Shown here: positions 17,451 to 26,582 of the stretch, piece by piece
How positions within the stretch are numbered: position 1 is the stretch's first letter
How the letters are laid out: each line of letters begins with the position of its first letter
Assembly: GCA_910585275.1 (NCBI GenBank)
Contig: CAJUCW010000014.1
Coordinates: 1-64,000, forward strand
Length of the DNA: 64,000 bases
Source of the DNA: an uncultured Muribaculaceae bacterium
Lineage (GTDB): Bacteria > Bacteroidota > Bacteroidia > Bacteroidales > Muribaculaceae
Direction: 5' to 3'
The notes under the pieces: model-generated
What the model was told of the DNA's origin: nothing
Seen by the model: the letters and a program-made list of their open reading frames with translations, nothing else
Database searches by the model: none
Program-made: the position numbers and the translations under genes

Positions 17451-18974
17451 ATGAGTATTAAACAATCTTTTTTTCAGTTTGCGGTGGCTTTGCTGCTTTT
17501 TTCAGGAGGTGTTTCATCCGTACCCGATGTTTCCGCGCAGAATCCGAAGCGGGAGTTCCGTGGCGCATGGCTCCATGTGATAGGGCAGACCCAGTGGCAG
17601 AACAAGACCACCGAACAGGCGAAACTATATATCGACGAACAGTTTCAGAAACTTCAGGATGCTGGATGCAATGCCGTTATTTTCCAAGTGCGTCCCACCG
17701 CCGACGCCATGTATCGTTCCGAACTTGAACCTTGGACTGCGTGGCTCACCGGCAAACGCGGCAAGGCACCCTCGCCCGAATGGGACCCCATGGAGTATGC
17801 TATAGAACAGGCGCATAGCCGTGGGATGGAATTCCATGCGTGGTTAAATCCATATCGTGTAACATCCAATGCCAAGGAGGTGCTTCCCGCGTCACATATA
17901 TCGAAGAAGGAGCCTCACAGGTTCGTTAGGTATAACGGGCAGGTTTTCTTTGACCCTGCTTATAAGGAAAATCGCGATTTCATTTGCGACGTGGTGCGCG
18001 ACATCGTAAGGCGCTACGACGTGGATGCCGTTCATATCGACGATTATTTCTATCCGTATCCTGTAAACGGAAAGAAATTCAATGCCGACTATGCCAGCTA
18101 CCGCAAGTTTGGCAACGGCATCGACCGCAACCAATGGCGGCGTAACAACGTTGACCTCCTCATCGAGCAGCTCCACTCCACAATAAAGACCGAGAAACCT
18201 TGGGTAAGGTTTGGCGTAAGTCCGTTCGGCATCTGGCGCAACAAGAAGAGCGACCCGCGTGGAAGCGAAAGTTCGGGGCTTCAGAACTACGACGACCTTT
18301 ACGCCGACGTGCTTCTGTGGGCGAAAAACAAATGGATAGACTATCTTGCCCCACAGCTTTACTGGACCCTCGACATGAAGGCCGCACCGAGCCGCCATCT
18401 TGCCCAATGGTGGAACGACAACGCGGAGGGGGTTGACGTGTACATAGGGCAAGACGTGCAGCGCACCATGAACAACGCCGATCCTAAAGCACACGACTCC
18501 AACGAGCTTGCCACGAAAGTGCGTCTTTCCCGCGAACTTCCCAACGTGAAGGGCAACGTGTGGTGGCATGGATATTGGGTCACATCCAATATGAAGGGTG
18601 TGGCCGATTCGCTTGCCATGAAGCATCAATCGACTATCGCTATACCCCCGGCTTACGGAAATCAGAACCTGGCTCCGGCGCCCGTTACCGGGCTAACGCT
18701 TTCAAGGGAGAACGGCCAGGTGTTTCTGACGTGGCATGCCCCGAATTATGGAGAGCGTCAGAAGGCTACTGATGCCGTGAAGTATGTGGTCTATCAGTTT
18801 TTCCCGGGCGAAAACAGGAATCTTGACGATTCGCAGGCAATAATAGCGATGACCCCTTACGTCAGGGTGCTCGTAGGCGACGAAGACGACGAGTCGTTGA
18901 AAGGGGCTGTGTTCGTGGTCACTGCTCTCGACCGTATGAACCGCGAGAGTGTGCCCAAGACGGCAGTATTTTAA
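17451..18974 (+). CDS. GHL10/DUF187-family glycosyl hydrolase-like protein, secreted
   Basis: A 507-residue protein with a signal peptide (MSIKQSFFQFAVALLLFSGG) followed by the GHL10 domain: REFRGAWLHVIGQTQW, then GCNAVIFQVRPTADAMY, HAWLNPYR, VDAVHIDDYFYP and WIDYLAPQLYW. About residues 400-507 form a fibronectin-like C-terminal domain (APAPVTGLTLSRENGQVFLTW). GHL10 proteins have a TIM barrel and are thought to act on glycans, some on peptidoglycan or glycosaminoglycan-like chains; the substrate here is unknown. The start follows from the promoter at 17424-17431 and the signal peptide. Confidence 0.88.
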   Translation: MSIKQSFFQFAVALLLFSGGVSSVPDVSAQNPKREFRGAWLHVIGQTQWQNKTTEQAKLYIDEQFQKLQDAGCNAVIFQVRPTADAMYRSELEPWTAWLTGKRGKAPSPEWDPMEYAIEQAHSRGMEFHAWLNPYRVTSNAKEVLPASHISKKEPHRFVRYNGQVFFDPAYKENRDFICDVVRDIVRRYDVDAVHIDDYFYPYPVNGKKFNADYASYRKFGNGIDRNQWRRNNVDLLIEQLHSTIKTEKPWVRFGVSPFGIWRNKKSDPRGSESSGLQNYDDLYADVLLWAKNKWIDYLAPQLYWTLDMKAAPSRHLAQWWNDNAEGVDVYIGQDVQRTMNNADPKAHDSNELATKVRLSRELPNVKGNVWWHGYWVTSNMKGVADSLAMKHQSTIAIPPAYGNQNLAPAPVTGLTLSRENGQVFLTWHAPNYGERQKATDAVKYVVYQFFPGENRNLDDSQAIIAMTPYVRVLVGDEDDESLKGAVFVVTALDRMNRESVPKTAVF

Positions 18975-19007
18975 TGCATAATGCATGATTCATAATGCAT
19001 AATCTAA
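18974..19007. repeat. TGCATAAT-type short repeats
   Basis: Three near-copies of TGCATAAT/TTCATAAT lie directly after the GHL10 stop codon and before the DUF2400 gene. The units are partly palindromic (ATGCAT). The function is unknown. Confidence 0.5.
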
Positions 19008-19029
19008 CCTAAATAAGAATCGACCACCG

Positions 19030-19803
19030 ATGACCATACCTGAGGATATAAAGGAGCTTCTCGATTCGGAAGCCAAGAGGATTAATAATCCTGATTTTAT
19101 AGATAAAGACCCGGTGCAATTTCCCCGACGGTTCTCTCGCCTGCAAGATGTGGAAACCGTGGCATTTCTTTCTGCTATAATAGCATGGGGCAACCGCAAG
19201 ATGATATGTCGCGATGCGGAAAGGATGCTTTCCCTTATGGATAACGAACCCTATCGATACATTATGGAGGAAGGTTACGAAGACCTTGATCCGGCGATGA
19301 ACCTTCACCGCACTTTCTTCGGCCGTCATTTCCAATACTTCCTCAGGGGGATGCATCGTATATATAAGGAATACGGTAGCCTCGATGCATTTTCCGCCCA
19401 TGTCAAAGCAGGGGATGACGAGGCACCGTCTTGGAAGCTTGTGGGCGAAATGCAGAAAATAATGAGCGATGTCAACGATGGCGCCACATGCAGCCAATGC
19501 CTTCCGGTCAATCTTGACCAGACTGCGCTCAAACGCGTCAATATGGCTCTCCGTTGGCTTGTGCGCGATGACGGCATCGTCGATATGGGGGTATGGAAGT
19601 CCATACCGAAAAGCAAACTTTTCATTCCTCTTGACGTCCACGTGGGCAACGTGTCTCGTGAATTGGGTTTGCTGTCACGGAAAGCCAACGACCGCAAGAG
19701 CGTGGAACAGCTCACCTCGATATTGCGCACTTTGCGCCCCGATGATCCTGCCGTATATGATTTTGCACTTTTCGGAATCGGGGTGACGCGAGCCGGGAAC
19801 TGA
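19030..19803 (+). CDS. TIGR02757/DUF2400 family protein
   Basis: A 257-residue conserved protein of unknown biochemical function, common in Bacteroidota. Recognisable segments are NNPDFIDKDPVQFPRRFS, DVETVAFLSAIIAWGNRKMI, FFGRHFQYFLRGM and the C-terminal DVHVGNVSRELGLL with YDFALFGIGV. The helical pattern with a late LDVHVG is reminiscent of HhH-GPD-like DNA glycosylase folds, but that is only a resemblance. It follows the GHL10 gene by 55 bases and may share its transcript. Confidence 0.88.
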   Translation: MTIPEDIKELLDSEAKRINNPDFIDKDPVQFPRRFSRLQDVETVAFLSAIIAWGNRKMICRDAERMLSLMDNEPYRYIMEEGYEDLDPAMNLHRTFFGRHFQYFLRGMHRIYKEYGSLDAFSAHVKAGDDEAPSWKLVGEMQKIMSDVNDGATCSQCLPVNLDQTALKRVNMALRWLVRDDGIVDMGVWKSIPKSKLFIPLDVHVGNVSRELGLLSRKANDRKSVEQLTSILRTLRPDDPAVYDFALFGIGVTRAGN

Positions 19804-19818
19804 TTAGAAAAGGAAGTC

Positions 19819-20151
19819 TTAATGGTAAAGGAGTGAACTCTCGATTAGCGTAATTAGGTCAGGACGCACTGTTCTGACGGTACGGACAAAAGTGGAGTCG
19901 AAGGCTTCGGCACATTCGGGCCGGCCGTGTTTAAGGTACGTATATCTTTTTTCCAAGGCTTTTTCAAGAGTTTTGTTGAACCCTGTCGTGTCTTTCCATT
20001 CGCGGTTTATAATAGGACGCGCCGCGTTCCTGCCCTCCATTTGAGCTGCGGTGATTTCTGCGGTGAGGGCTTCTGTCTTTTCAGTGCCGTCACAGGCTCC
20101 GAGCAGGGTGGCCATTACGATGGCGGCGGTGAATAATCTTGATTTTTTCAT
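19819..20151 (-). CDS. Small putative lipoprotein
   Basis: A 110-residue protein with a lipoprotein signal peptide (MKKSRLFTAAIVMATLLGAC; lipobox LGAC, Cys20). The mature part is short, charged and helical, with no recognised domain. It lies 71 bases downstream of the FKBP-like gene on the same strand, with a hairpin between. The function is unknown. Confidence 0.7.
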   Translation of the reverse strand: MKKSRLFTAAIVMATLLGACDGTEKTEALTAEITAAQMEGRNAARPIINREWKDTTGFNKTLEKALEKRYTYLKHGRPECAEAFDSTFVRTVRTVRPDLITLIESSLLYH

Positions 20152-20166
20152 AGCGTTGAAATATTC

Positions 20167-20204
20167 CAGCGCGATGCCCCCTCAGATAAGGAGACATCGC
20201 GCTG
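20167..20204. other. Hairpin between FKBP-like and small lipoprotein genes
   Basis: CAGCGCGATG (20167-20176) pairs with CATCGCGCTG (20195-20204) around an 18-base loop. There is no T-run on either side, so it could be an mRNA-stability or attenuator structure and not a terminator. Confidence 0.45.
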
Positions 20205-20222
20205 ATGTTAAGGGTTATTGAA

Positions 20223-20789
20223 TTATTGTCGGTCAGGCAACGTCTCGAATGCGACGATGCTGTCGAGCTTAATCTGGAAAATAAGGGTGGAGTAGGGTAG
20301 CACCGAACCGCTTCCGTTCACGCCGTATCCGCAGGTGTAAGGCATCACGGCGGTGACGCTGTCGCCCACATGCATGGATGTGGTGGCAATCCAGAAGCCT
20401 GTCACCATTTCGCAGGGGCGGCACTGGAATATGCTGTCGCCGTTGGCCGTCAGTTTGTATGACGAGTCGATTGTGTCGCCTTCAACGTTGGTGAGCATAT
20501 ACTTCACGTTGATGGTGGAGTTGTCGAGTGGAGAAAGCCTTGAAGCCGTAAGGGAGCGGTCGTTGTGCCATTTCATGAGCACGAACGAACTTTTGTCCCA
20601 TGCGGGAATCACTTTCTCATATACCTTCACCCCGTTCTCGGTGGCGGCCTCCGCCTGGTTTATATATTCCGCGTTCTTGTTTCTCCACTCGGCATAGTCC
20701 GTGGTTTCGTCGTCGCCGAGGCAAGAAGAGAGCGAGAGCGCGAAGATGGCTGCCGGGAGGCATAGAAAACCGAAATTCTTGATGGTCAT
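20223..20789 (-). CDS. FKBP-type peptidyl-prolyl isomerase-like lipoprotein
   Basis: A 188-residue lipoprotein (lipobox LSSC, Cys near residue 23). The C-terminal two thirds follow the FKBP fold order: INVKYMLTNVEGDTIDSSY, then GFWIATTSMHVGDSVTAVMP, the YGVNGSGSVLPYSTLIFQ loop and a final IKLDSI strand. It would assist proline isomerisation or folding in the periplasm. Several active-site aromatic positions are changed from classic FKBP, so activity is uncertain. It lies 19 bases downstream of lemA. Confidence 0.8.
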   Translation of the reverse strand: MTIKNFGFLCLPAAIFALSLSSCLGDDETTDYAEWRNKNAEYINQAEAATENGVKVYEKVIPAWDKSSFVLMKWHNDRSLTASRLSPLDNSTINVKYMLTNVEGDTIDSSYKLTANGDSIFQCRPCEMVTGFWIATTSMHVGDSVTAVMPYTCGYGVNGSGSVLPYSTLIFQIKLDSIVAFETLPDRQ

Positions 20790-20808
20790 GTCAGATCTTT
20801 TAATGGAT

Positions 20809-21399
20809 TTAGAATTTTACTTCGGGAGCTTTCTCGGCTCCGGCTTCCGCCTTGAACTGAGGTTTCTCCTTGAATCCGAACCATCCGGCATAAATCATCG
20901 TGGGGAATTTCTTAATGCTCGTGTTGTATTCCTTTACGGCTTCCGTATAGCGCATGCGCTCTGTGGAGATACGGTTTTCTGTTCCTTCGAGCTGGGTCTG
21001 GAGGTTCATGAAGTTTTCGTTTGCCTTAAGGTCGGGATATGCTTCCGTCACTGCGAGCAGCGATTTCAAGGCTTGCGACAATTCCCCTTGCGCCTGTTGG
21101 AACTTTGCGAGAGTCTCCTCGTTGAGGTTGTCGGCGTCGATGGTAATCGACGTGGCTTTTGCGCGCGCTTCAGTCACTTTCTGCAGGGTCTCGCTCTCGT
21201 GGTTGGAGTATCCCTTCACTGTGTTGACGAGATTCGGGATGAGGTCGGCACGCCGCTGATATTGGTTTTCCACCTGCGCCCATGCCTGGTCAACGGTCTG
21301 TTGTTTCTCCACGAGCGAATTATAATTGCACGAAGATAGCGATGAAGCCATGACTATGGCAACGACCGCCATGAGGATTTTGCTGATGATTGTCTTCAT
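20809..21399 (-). CDS. LemA family protein
   Basis: A 196-residue LemA-family protein. The N-terminal hydrophobic segment ends in SSCNYN (a possible lipobox), followed by the family signature VDQAWAQVENQYQRRADLIP, NLVNTVKGY and TEAYPDLKANENF, then a coiled helical pair and YNTSIKKFPTMIYAGWFGF. LemA proteins are membrane-anchored helical proteins of uncertain function. The gene sits between glyS (46-base gap) and the FKBP-like gene (19-base gap), implying one minus-strand transcript. A small hairpin (21415-21429) lies just before its start. Confidence 0.93.
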   Translation of the reverse strand: MKTIISKILMAVVAIVMASSLSSCNYNSLVEKQQTVDQAWAQVENQYQRRADLIPNLVNTVKGYSNHESETLQKVTEARAKATSITIDADNLNEETLAKFQQAQGELSQALKSLLAVTEAYPDLKANENFMNLQTQLEGTENRISTERMRYTEAVKEYNTSIKKFPTMIYAGWFGFKEKPQFKAEAGAEKAPEVKF

Positions 21400-21445
21400 A
21401 CGTATATTTTATGTCCGGGCGATGCCCGGGGTTATGATGCAACTG

Positions 21446-22990
21446 TCAGAGAAGCTTGCGCAGGAGGCTGTTGAGGCTTACCTTTTCCGCAAGAATCTTT
21501 TCAAGGGCGTCGATGCTTACGCGTTCCTGCTCCATGGAATCGCGGTGGCGCAGCGTGACGGTGTTGTCTTCGAGGGTCTGGTGGTCAACGGTGATGCAGA
21601 AGGGGGTGCCGATTGCATCCTGGCGGCGATAGCGTTTGCCGATGGAGTCTTTCTCGTCAACCTGGCAGGTGAAGTCGAAGCGGAGTTTATGCTGTATTTC
21701 GCGAGCTTTTTCGGGCAGTCCGTCTTTCTTCACAAGAGGAAGCACAGCGCATTTCACGGGAGCCAGAGGAGCCGGGAAGTGGAGCACGACGCGGTGGTCG
21801 CCACCTTCGAGCTGCTGGTCTTCATAGCAGCTGCAAAGCACGCTGAGGAACATACGGTCAACGCCGATTGACGTCTCTATAACGTATGGGGTGTAGCTTT
21901 CGTTTAGTTCAGGGTCGAAGTATTGTATTTTCTTCCCGGAGAACTTTTCATGCTGCGACAGGTCGAAGTTGGTGCGCGAGTGTATTCCTTCCACCTCTTT
22001 GAAACCGAACGGCATCTGGAATTCGATGTCGGTGGCTGCGTTGGCGTAGTGGGCAAGCTTCTCGTGGTCGTGGAAACGATATTTCTCGTCGCCGAGGCCG
22101 AGGGCCTTGTGCCAGCGCAGACGGGTCTGGCGCCATTCGTCAAACCATTTCAGTTCCTCGCCGGGACGAACGAAGAATTGCATCTCCATTTGTTCGAACT
22201 CCCTCATACGGAAAATGAACTGGCGCGCCACAATTTCGTTGCGGAATGCCTTTCCGATTTGAGCGATTCCGAAGGGGATGCGCATGCGTCCCGTCTTTTG
22301 CACGTTGAGATAGTTCACGAAGATTCCCTGTGCCGTTTCCGGACGGAGATACACCTCCATGGCGCCGTCGGCGGTAGAGCCCATCTCGGTCTTGAACATG
22401 AGGTTGAACTGGCGAACGTCGGTCCAGTTGCGGGTGCCTGAGATGGGATCGACGATTTCGTAGTCGAGGATAATCTGACGGAGGTCGGCGAGGTCGTTGG
22501 CGTTCATCGCCTCGGAGAAGCGGGTGTGGAGTTCGTCGCGTTTCTTCTGATTCTCGAGCACGCGGGGATTCGTTTGGCGGAACATTGCTTCGTCGAAGTT
22601 TTCGCCGAAGCGTTTCCTTGCCTTAGCCACCTCTTTTTCGATTTTGTCGTCGAATTTGGCTATTTCCTCCTCGATGAGGACGTCGGCGCGGTAGCGTTTC
22701 TTTGAATCCTTATTGTCGATAAGAGGGTCGTTGAAAGCGTCAACATGGCCTGAAGCCTTCCAGATGGTAGGGTGCATGAAGATGGCCGAATCTATGCCCA
22801 CGATGTTGTCGTGGAGCATGGTCATGGCTTCCCACCAATAGCGTTTGATATTGTTTTTGAGCTCTACGCCGTTCTGGCCGTAGTCATACACGGCGGAAAG
22901 ACCGTCGTAAATCTCGCTCGATTGAAACACAAACCCATATTCTTTGGCATGGGCTACAATGGTCTTGAAAACGTCTTCTTGTTTTGCCAT
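21446..22990 (-). CDS. glyS: Glycyl-tRNA synthetase
   Basis: A 514-residue class II synthetase of the homodimeric (eukaryote/archaeal-like) type. Motif 2 lies around FRNEIVARQFIFRMREFEQM, motif 3 around YVIETSIGVDRMFL, and the C-terminal anticodon-binding domain starts near FPAPLAPVKCAVLPL. It charges tRNA-Gly. Length fits the family. The minus-strand promoter is at 23056-23063. lemA, an FKBP-like gene and a small lipoprotein follow with short gaps. Confidence 0.97.
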   Translation of the reverse strand: MAKQEDVFKTIVAHAKEYGFVFQSSEIYDGLSAVYDYGQNGVELKNNIKRYWWEAMTMLHDNIVGIDSAIFMHPTIWKASGHVDAFNDPLIDNKDSKKRYRADVLIEEEIAKFDDKIEKEVAKARKRFGENFDEAMFRQTNPRVLENQKKRDELHTRFSEAMNANDLADLRQIILDYEIVDPISGTRNWTDVRQFNLMFKTEMGSTADGAMEVYLRPETAQGIFVNYLNVQKTGRMRIPFGIAQIGKAFRNEIVARQFIFRMREFEQMEMQFFVRPGEELKWFDEWRQTRLRWHKALGLGDEKYRFHDHEKLAHYANAATDIEFQMPFGFKEVEGIHSRTNFDLSQHEKFSGKKIQYFDPELNESYTPYVIETSIGVDRMFLSVLCSCYEDQQLEGGDHRVVLHFPAPLAPVKCAVLPLVKKDGLPEKAREIQHKLRFDFTCQVDEKDSIGKRYRRQDAIGTPFCITVDHQTLEDNTVTLRHRDSMEQERVSIDALEKILAEKVSLNSLLRKLL

Positions 22991-23055
22991 TATCTGATTA
23001 TGATTTGAGGCGGCGGGATAGCCTACCGCACTGTTTATATTTTCGCAATAATTTG

Positions 23056-23063
23056 CAAATTTA
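23056..23063 (-). promoter_or_regulatory. -7 element for glyS
   Basis: On the minus strand this reads TAAATTTG, matching TAnnTTTG, about 65 bases before the glyS ATG. Confidence 0.5.
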
Positions 23064-23195
23064 CAAAAAAAACATGAATAGTTGGATGACTTGATGTGGT
23101 TTTGCTTCGGCTATTGCAAATTAGAGTCTTATTTAGGAGAATTTAACACCTGCTGATGGCGATTATTGAAAATTATTGAAATTTTTTTGAAATTA

Positions 23196-23228
23196 TTTGG
23201 TCTATTATAAAAATAATGTTTAACTTTG
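23196..23228 (+). promoter_or_regulatory. Promoter of the MacB-type efflux operon
   Basis: TTTG at 23196-23199 and TAACTTTG at 23221-23228 are separated by 21 bases, a close match to the Bacteroidota promoter consensus. The first gene starts 95 bases later, leaving a fairly long leader. Confidence 0.65.
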
Positions 23229-23323
23229 CGGCGTATTAAGACACTAATACACTAAAACAGATATAATCCGTTTGCCCTTATGGCCCTCCATTCCGGCAGC
23301 GGCAAAGGAAAAAGTTTTGAGAA

Positions 23324-24070
23324 ATGATAAGACTGACAGACGTAAACAAGACATACCAGGGTGTCGTGCCGCTGCATGTGCTCAAAGGCATAAACCTCCG
23401 GATTGACAAAGGAGAACTCGTGTCGATTATGGGAGCGTCGGGTTCCGGCAAATCCACGTTGCTCAACATTCTCGGAATCCTCGACAATTATGATTCGGGA
23501 GAGTATTATCTCGACGGAACCTTGATAAAGAATCTTAGCGAAAACAAAGCGGCTGACTATCGCAACCGAATGATTGGGTTCGTGTTCCAGTCGTTCAACC
23601 TCATTAATTATAAGGATGCGATGGAGAATGTGGCATTGCCCCTGTTCTATCAGGGCGTTTCTCGCAAGAAGCGCAACCGTCTTGCCATGGAACAGCTCGA
23701 AAGGATGGGGCTTGCCGAGCGTGCCCATCATCTGCCGGGCGAGATGTCGGGCGGCCAGAAACAGAGGGTGGCGATAGCAAGGGCGATGATTACCAATCCT
23801 TCCATAATACTTGCCGACGAGCCTACGGGAGCTCTTGACAGCAAGACCTCACACGACGTGATGGAAATCTTCCGTAAGCTTAATGCGGAGGAGGGTAAAA
23901 CGATAGTTATCGTTACCCACGACCCCGGTGTGGCAGAACAGACCGACCGCCTCATCCGCATTTCCGACGGCCTTATCGTGCCTGCCGCCATCCCTGCCGA
24001 CGGCATCTCTAAACCGCAGGCGTGCGTAATGCCCGACGGCGGAATCATTACACCTCCGGAAATTGTGTGA
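23324..24070 (+). CDS. ABC transporter ATP-binding protein (MacB/LolD type)
   Basis: A 248-residue ATPase. Walker A is GASGSGKST, the signature is MSGGQKQRVAIARAM, Walker B is IILADEPTGALD, and the switch His is in IVTHDP. The layout is that of the LolCDE/MacB class, which couples ATP hydrolysis to movement of FtsX-like permeases and does not transport through a classical channel. It is first in a five-gene operon with two permeases, an adaptor and a TolC-like protein, so it probably powers export of a lipophilic compound or peptide. The next gene starts 2 bases after its stop. Confidence 0.95.
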   Translation: MIRLTDVNKTYQGVVPLHVLKGINLRIDKGELVSIMGASGSGKSTLLNILGILDNYDSGEYYLDGTLIKNLSENKAADYRNRMIGFVFQSFNLINYKDAMENVALPLFYQGVSRKKRNRLAMEQLERMGLAERAHHLPGEMSGGQKQRVAIARAMITNPSIILADEPTGALDSKTSHDVMEIFRKLNAEEGKTIVIVTHDPGVAEQTDRLIRISDGLIVPAAIPADGISKPQACVMPDGGIITPPEIV

Positions 24071-24072
24071 CT

Positions 24073-25296
24073 ATGACAGACCTTGCAAGAGAAATATGGC
24101 AGACCCTCGGGCACAACAAACTCCGCACGGCCCTCACGGGAGTTGCGGTGACGTGGGGCATATTCATGCTCATCGTGCTTCTGAGCATGGCGAGGGGCGT
24201 GACTAATGCCTTCGATTATAACATGCTATCGCGCAACACTGCGATGATTCGCGTGTGGGGCGGCAAGACATCCATCCCTTATCACGGCAACCGCGAGGGG
24301 AGGTATATAGAATTCGATGAATCCGACCACAAGATTGTGGTGGAAGAGAATTCCGGCTATGTGGAAGGAATCAGTTCATCTATTTCCGGCGGCGGGAAGC
24401 TTTCCACCCCCAAAGGAGAGGTGAGCCAGAATTATAAAGGAGTATATCCTTCCGATTTCACTCCGTCGCGCCATGGCGACATTAAGGAAGGGCGCTTTAT
24501 CAACGACCGCGACATGAAGACGAAATCGAAAGTTATCGTTATTCCGCAATATTATGCCAAGCAGTTGTTTCCGCCCGAAGGGGAGGGGGCGCTTGGCGGC
24601 CGGATTGACTGCAACGGACTTTCGTTCAAGGTGGTGGGCGTATATGAAAGCCAATGGAACAGGGAAGCCTATATACCTTTCACCACGGCCCGCATGCTCT
24701 CTTCCAATCAGAACAAATTCGGCAACCTTTCTGTGGAGCTCAAGAATGTCTCTACGGAAGCCGACGGTTCGGACGCCGAAAGCGGAATACGCAAGACGCT
24801 TGCCGCTTTTCATAATTTCGATCCGGAGGACGAAAACGCCGTTTATATTTCCAACGATTTCAACAATGCCTTGACCGGGAAGATGGCGATGGGTATCCTT
24901 GACACATGCGTGTGGGTGCTCGGCATACTGACGCTGCTGACAGGCATTGTGGGAATCAGCAACATCATGTTTGTCACCGTGAAGGAGCGCACGCACGAAA
25001 TAGGAATCAGACGTGCCATCGGGGCGAAACCACACAAGATTCTCACACAGGTCATAGCGGAATCGGTGGCTATTACGGTGCTGTTCGGCTACATCGGGAT
25101 TGTGCTCGGCACGGCTGTGACGCAGTTGCTCTCTTCCGTAATAGGGAATGCCGACATGCTGCGTAACCCCACGGTGAGCCTCTCCATAGCTTTTGAAGTG
25201 ACGCTCGTGCTGATCGTGGCGGGTGCGCTCGCCGGACTGTTCCCGGCTCTGAAGGCATTGAAAGTGAAACCTGTCGAGGCATTGCGCGACGAATAA
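24073..25296 (+). CDS. MacB-like ABC permease (FtsX domain), first copy
   Basis: A 407-residue permease with an N-terminal TM helix, a large periplasmic MacB-PCD-like domain and three C-terminal TM helices ending in LKALKVKPVEALRDE. The family signature VKERTHEIGIRRAIGAKPHKIL is clear. I start at the ATG at 24073 (MTDLAREIWQTLGHN), because the longer frame to 24022 would overlap the ATPase by 49 bases. It probably forms a heterodimer with the next gene product. Confidence 0.93.
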   Translation: MTDLAREIWQTLGHNKLRTALTGVAVTWGIFMLIVLLSMARGVTNAFDYNMLSRNTAMIRVWGGKTSIPYHGNREGRYIEFDESDHKIVVEENSGYVEGISSSISGGGKLSTPKGEVSQNYKGVYPSDFTPSRHGDIKEGRFINDRDMKTKSKVIVIPQYYAKQLFPPEGEGALGGRIDCNGLSFKVVGVYESQWNREAYIPFTTARMLSSNQNKFGNLSVELKNVSTEADGSDAESGIRKTLAAFHNFDPEDENAVYISNDFNNALTGKMAMGILDTCVWVLGILTLLTGIVGISNIMFVTVKERTHEIGIRRAIGAKPHKILTQVIAESVAITVLFGYIGIVLGTAVTQLLSSVIGNADMLRNPTVSLSIAFEVTLVLIVAGALAGLFPALKALKVKPVEALRDE

Positions 25297-25307
25297 ACTT
25301 AGCTGAC

Positions 25308-26564
25308 ATGAAACTGACAATATTCGACATAGAAAACTGGAAAGAAATCGGCGCCACGCTTGCCCGCAACAAGACGAGGACGTTCATGACCGGATTCGGG
25401 ATTTTCTGGGGAGTGGCGATGCTCGCCCTTCTTATGGGGGGTGCCACGGGCGGAGAAGACCTTTTGAAGCGGAATTTCGCCGGGTTCGCCACCAACAGCG
25501 GGGGCATGGTGCCCAACAGGACCACGATGCCCTACAAAGGTTATCAGAAAGGGCGCGGATGGCAGATGGACCTTACCGACGTGAGACTTCTGCGCGAATC
25601 TTTCCCCGAACTGGATGCGGTGATTCCTACGTTTCAGAAATGGAATTCCACCTTCAAGCAGGGTAAGAACTCCTATTCCGGTCAGCTCATAGGGGCTGAA
25701 TCCAACTATACGAAGATGCTTGTGCCGAAATATTATTGCGGTCGCTTCATCAACGATGCCGATGTGGCGGGTGAGCGCCGCGTGGCGGTGATAGGGAAGA
25801 AGGTGGCCAACCAGCTTTTCCCCGGAGTGGAAGAACCGCTGGGAAGGATGGTTGACGTCAACGGGGCGGCTTATTCGGTAATCGGTGTGGCGGGCGACGC
25901 TTCTGAGGTGCATCTCAACGGTTCGCTCGACGAAAGCATCGTTATTCCGGCCACCACGTTCCAGCGGGCAAACGGTTATGGCGACAAAATAGATTTCCTG
26001 ATGATGGTGGCGAAAGACAACGCCAACCTTTCCGACCTTATCCCGAAGATGAAATCAGTGGTCTATCGCCGCCACGACATCAATCCTGACGATGACGGCG
26101 CGATGTGGGTGATAAACATAGCCGAGAATTTCGAACAGGTCGATACCCTTTTTTCCGGCATTGACATTCTGGCCCTCTTCATCGGCATTTCCACACTTCT
26201 TGCCGGAGTGATAGGCATCGGCAACATCATGTGGGTGATTGTGAAGGAACGCACGCAGGAGATTGGAATCAGGCGCGCCATCGGGGCGAAGCCGCGCGAC
26301 ATAATAGTGCAGGTTCTTTGCGAGGGGGCGATGCTCACGGTTGTCTCCGGTCTTGCCGGACTCTCGTTCGCCGCCGTGATTCTCGGGGTGATGCAGCATA
26401 TCAACAATCCGCCCGACGCTGTCTTGGTCGCCAATTTCCAGATGAGTTTCATGTCGGCCGTGGGCATTCTCATCACCTTCATCATCCTCGGGCTCCTTGC
26501 CGGGCTTATCCCCTCCATCAAGGCGATGCGCATAAAGCCCGTGGAAGCCATAAACAGCAAGTAA
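25308..26564 (+). CDS. MacB-like ABC permease (FtsX domain), second copy
   Basis: A 418-residue permease with the same topology as its neighbour: one N-terminal TM helix, a periplasmic domain of about 240 residues and three TM helices. It carries VKERTQEIGIRRAIGAKPRDI and ends IKAMRIKPVEAINSK. It follows the first permease by 11 bases. The two share the FtsX core but differ in the periplasmic part, which suggests a heterodimeric pump. A repeat-rich 146-base spacer separates it from the adaptor gene. Confidence 0.93.
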   Translation: MKLTIFDIENWKEIGATLARNKTRTFMTGFGIFWGVAMLALLMGGATGGEDLLKRNFAGFATNSGGMVPNRTTMPYKGYQKGRGWQMDLTDVRLLRESFPELDAVIPTFQKWNSTFKQGKNSYSGQLIGAESNYTKMLVPKYYCGRFINDADVAGERRVAVIGKKVANQLFPGVEEPLGRMVDVNGAAYSVIGVAGDASEVHLNGSLDESIVIPATTFQRANGYGDKIDFLMMVAKDNANLSDLIPKMKSVVYRRHDINPDDDGAMWVINIAENFEQVDTLFSGIDILALFIGISTLLAGVIGIGNIMWVIVKERTQEIGIRRAIGAKPRDIIVQVLCEGAMLTVVSGLAGLSFAAVILGVMQHINNPPDAVLVANFQMSFMSAVGILITFIILGLLAGLIPSIKAMRIKPVEAINSK

Positions 26565-26582
26565 GGTTTATGAACTGGTGTA

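Larger units (their letters stand above)
22991..23323. other. Divergent intergenic region between glyS and the efflux operon
   Basis: An AT-rich 333-base stretch without a supported gene. It holds the glyS -7 element at 23056-23063 (minus) and the efflux operon promoter at 23196-23228 (plus). Nothing else was recognised. Confidence 0.6.

Noticed and set aside
24376..25320. 314-codon antisense frame opposite the MacB-like permease
   Set aside because: Shadow of a conserved FtsX-domain gene; no motif and no promoter.
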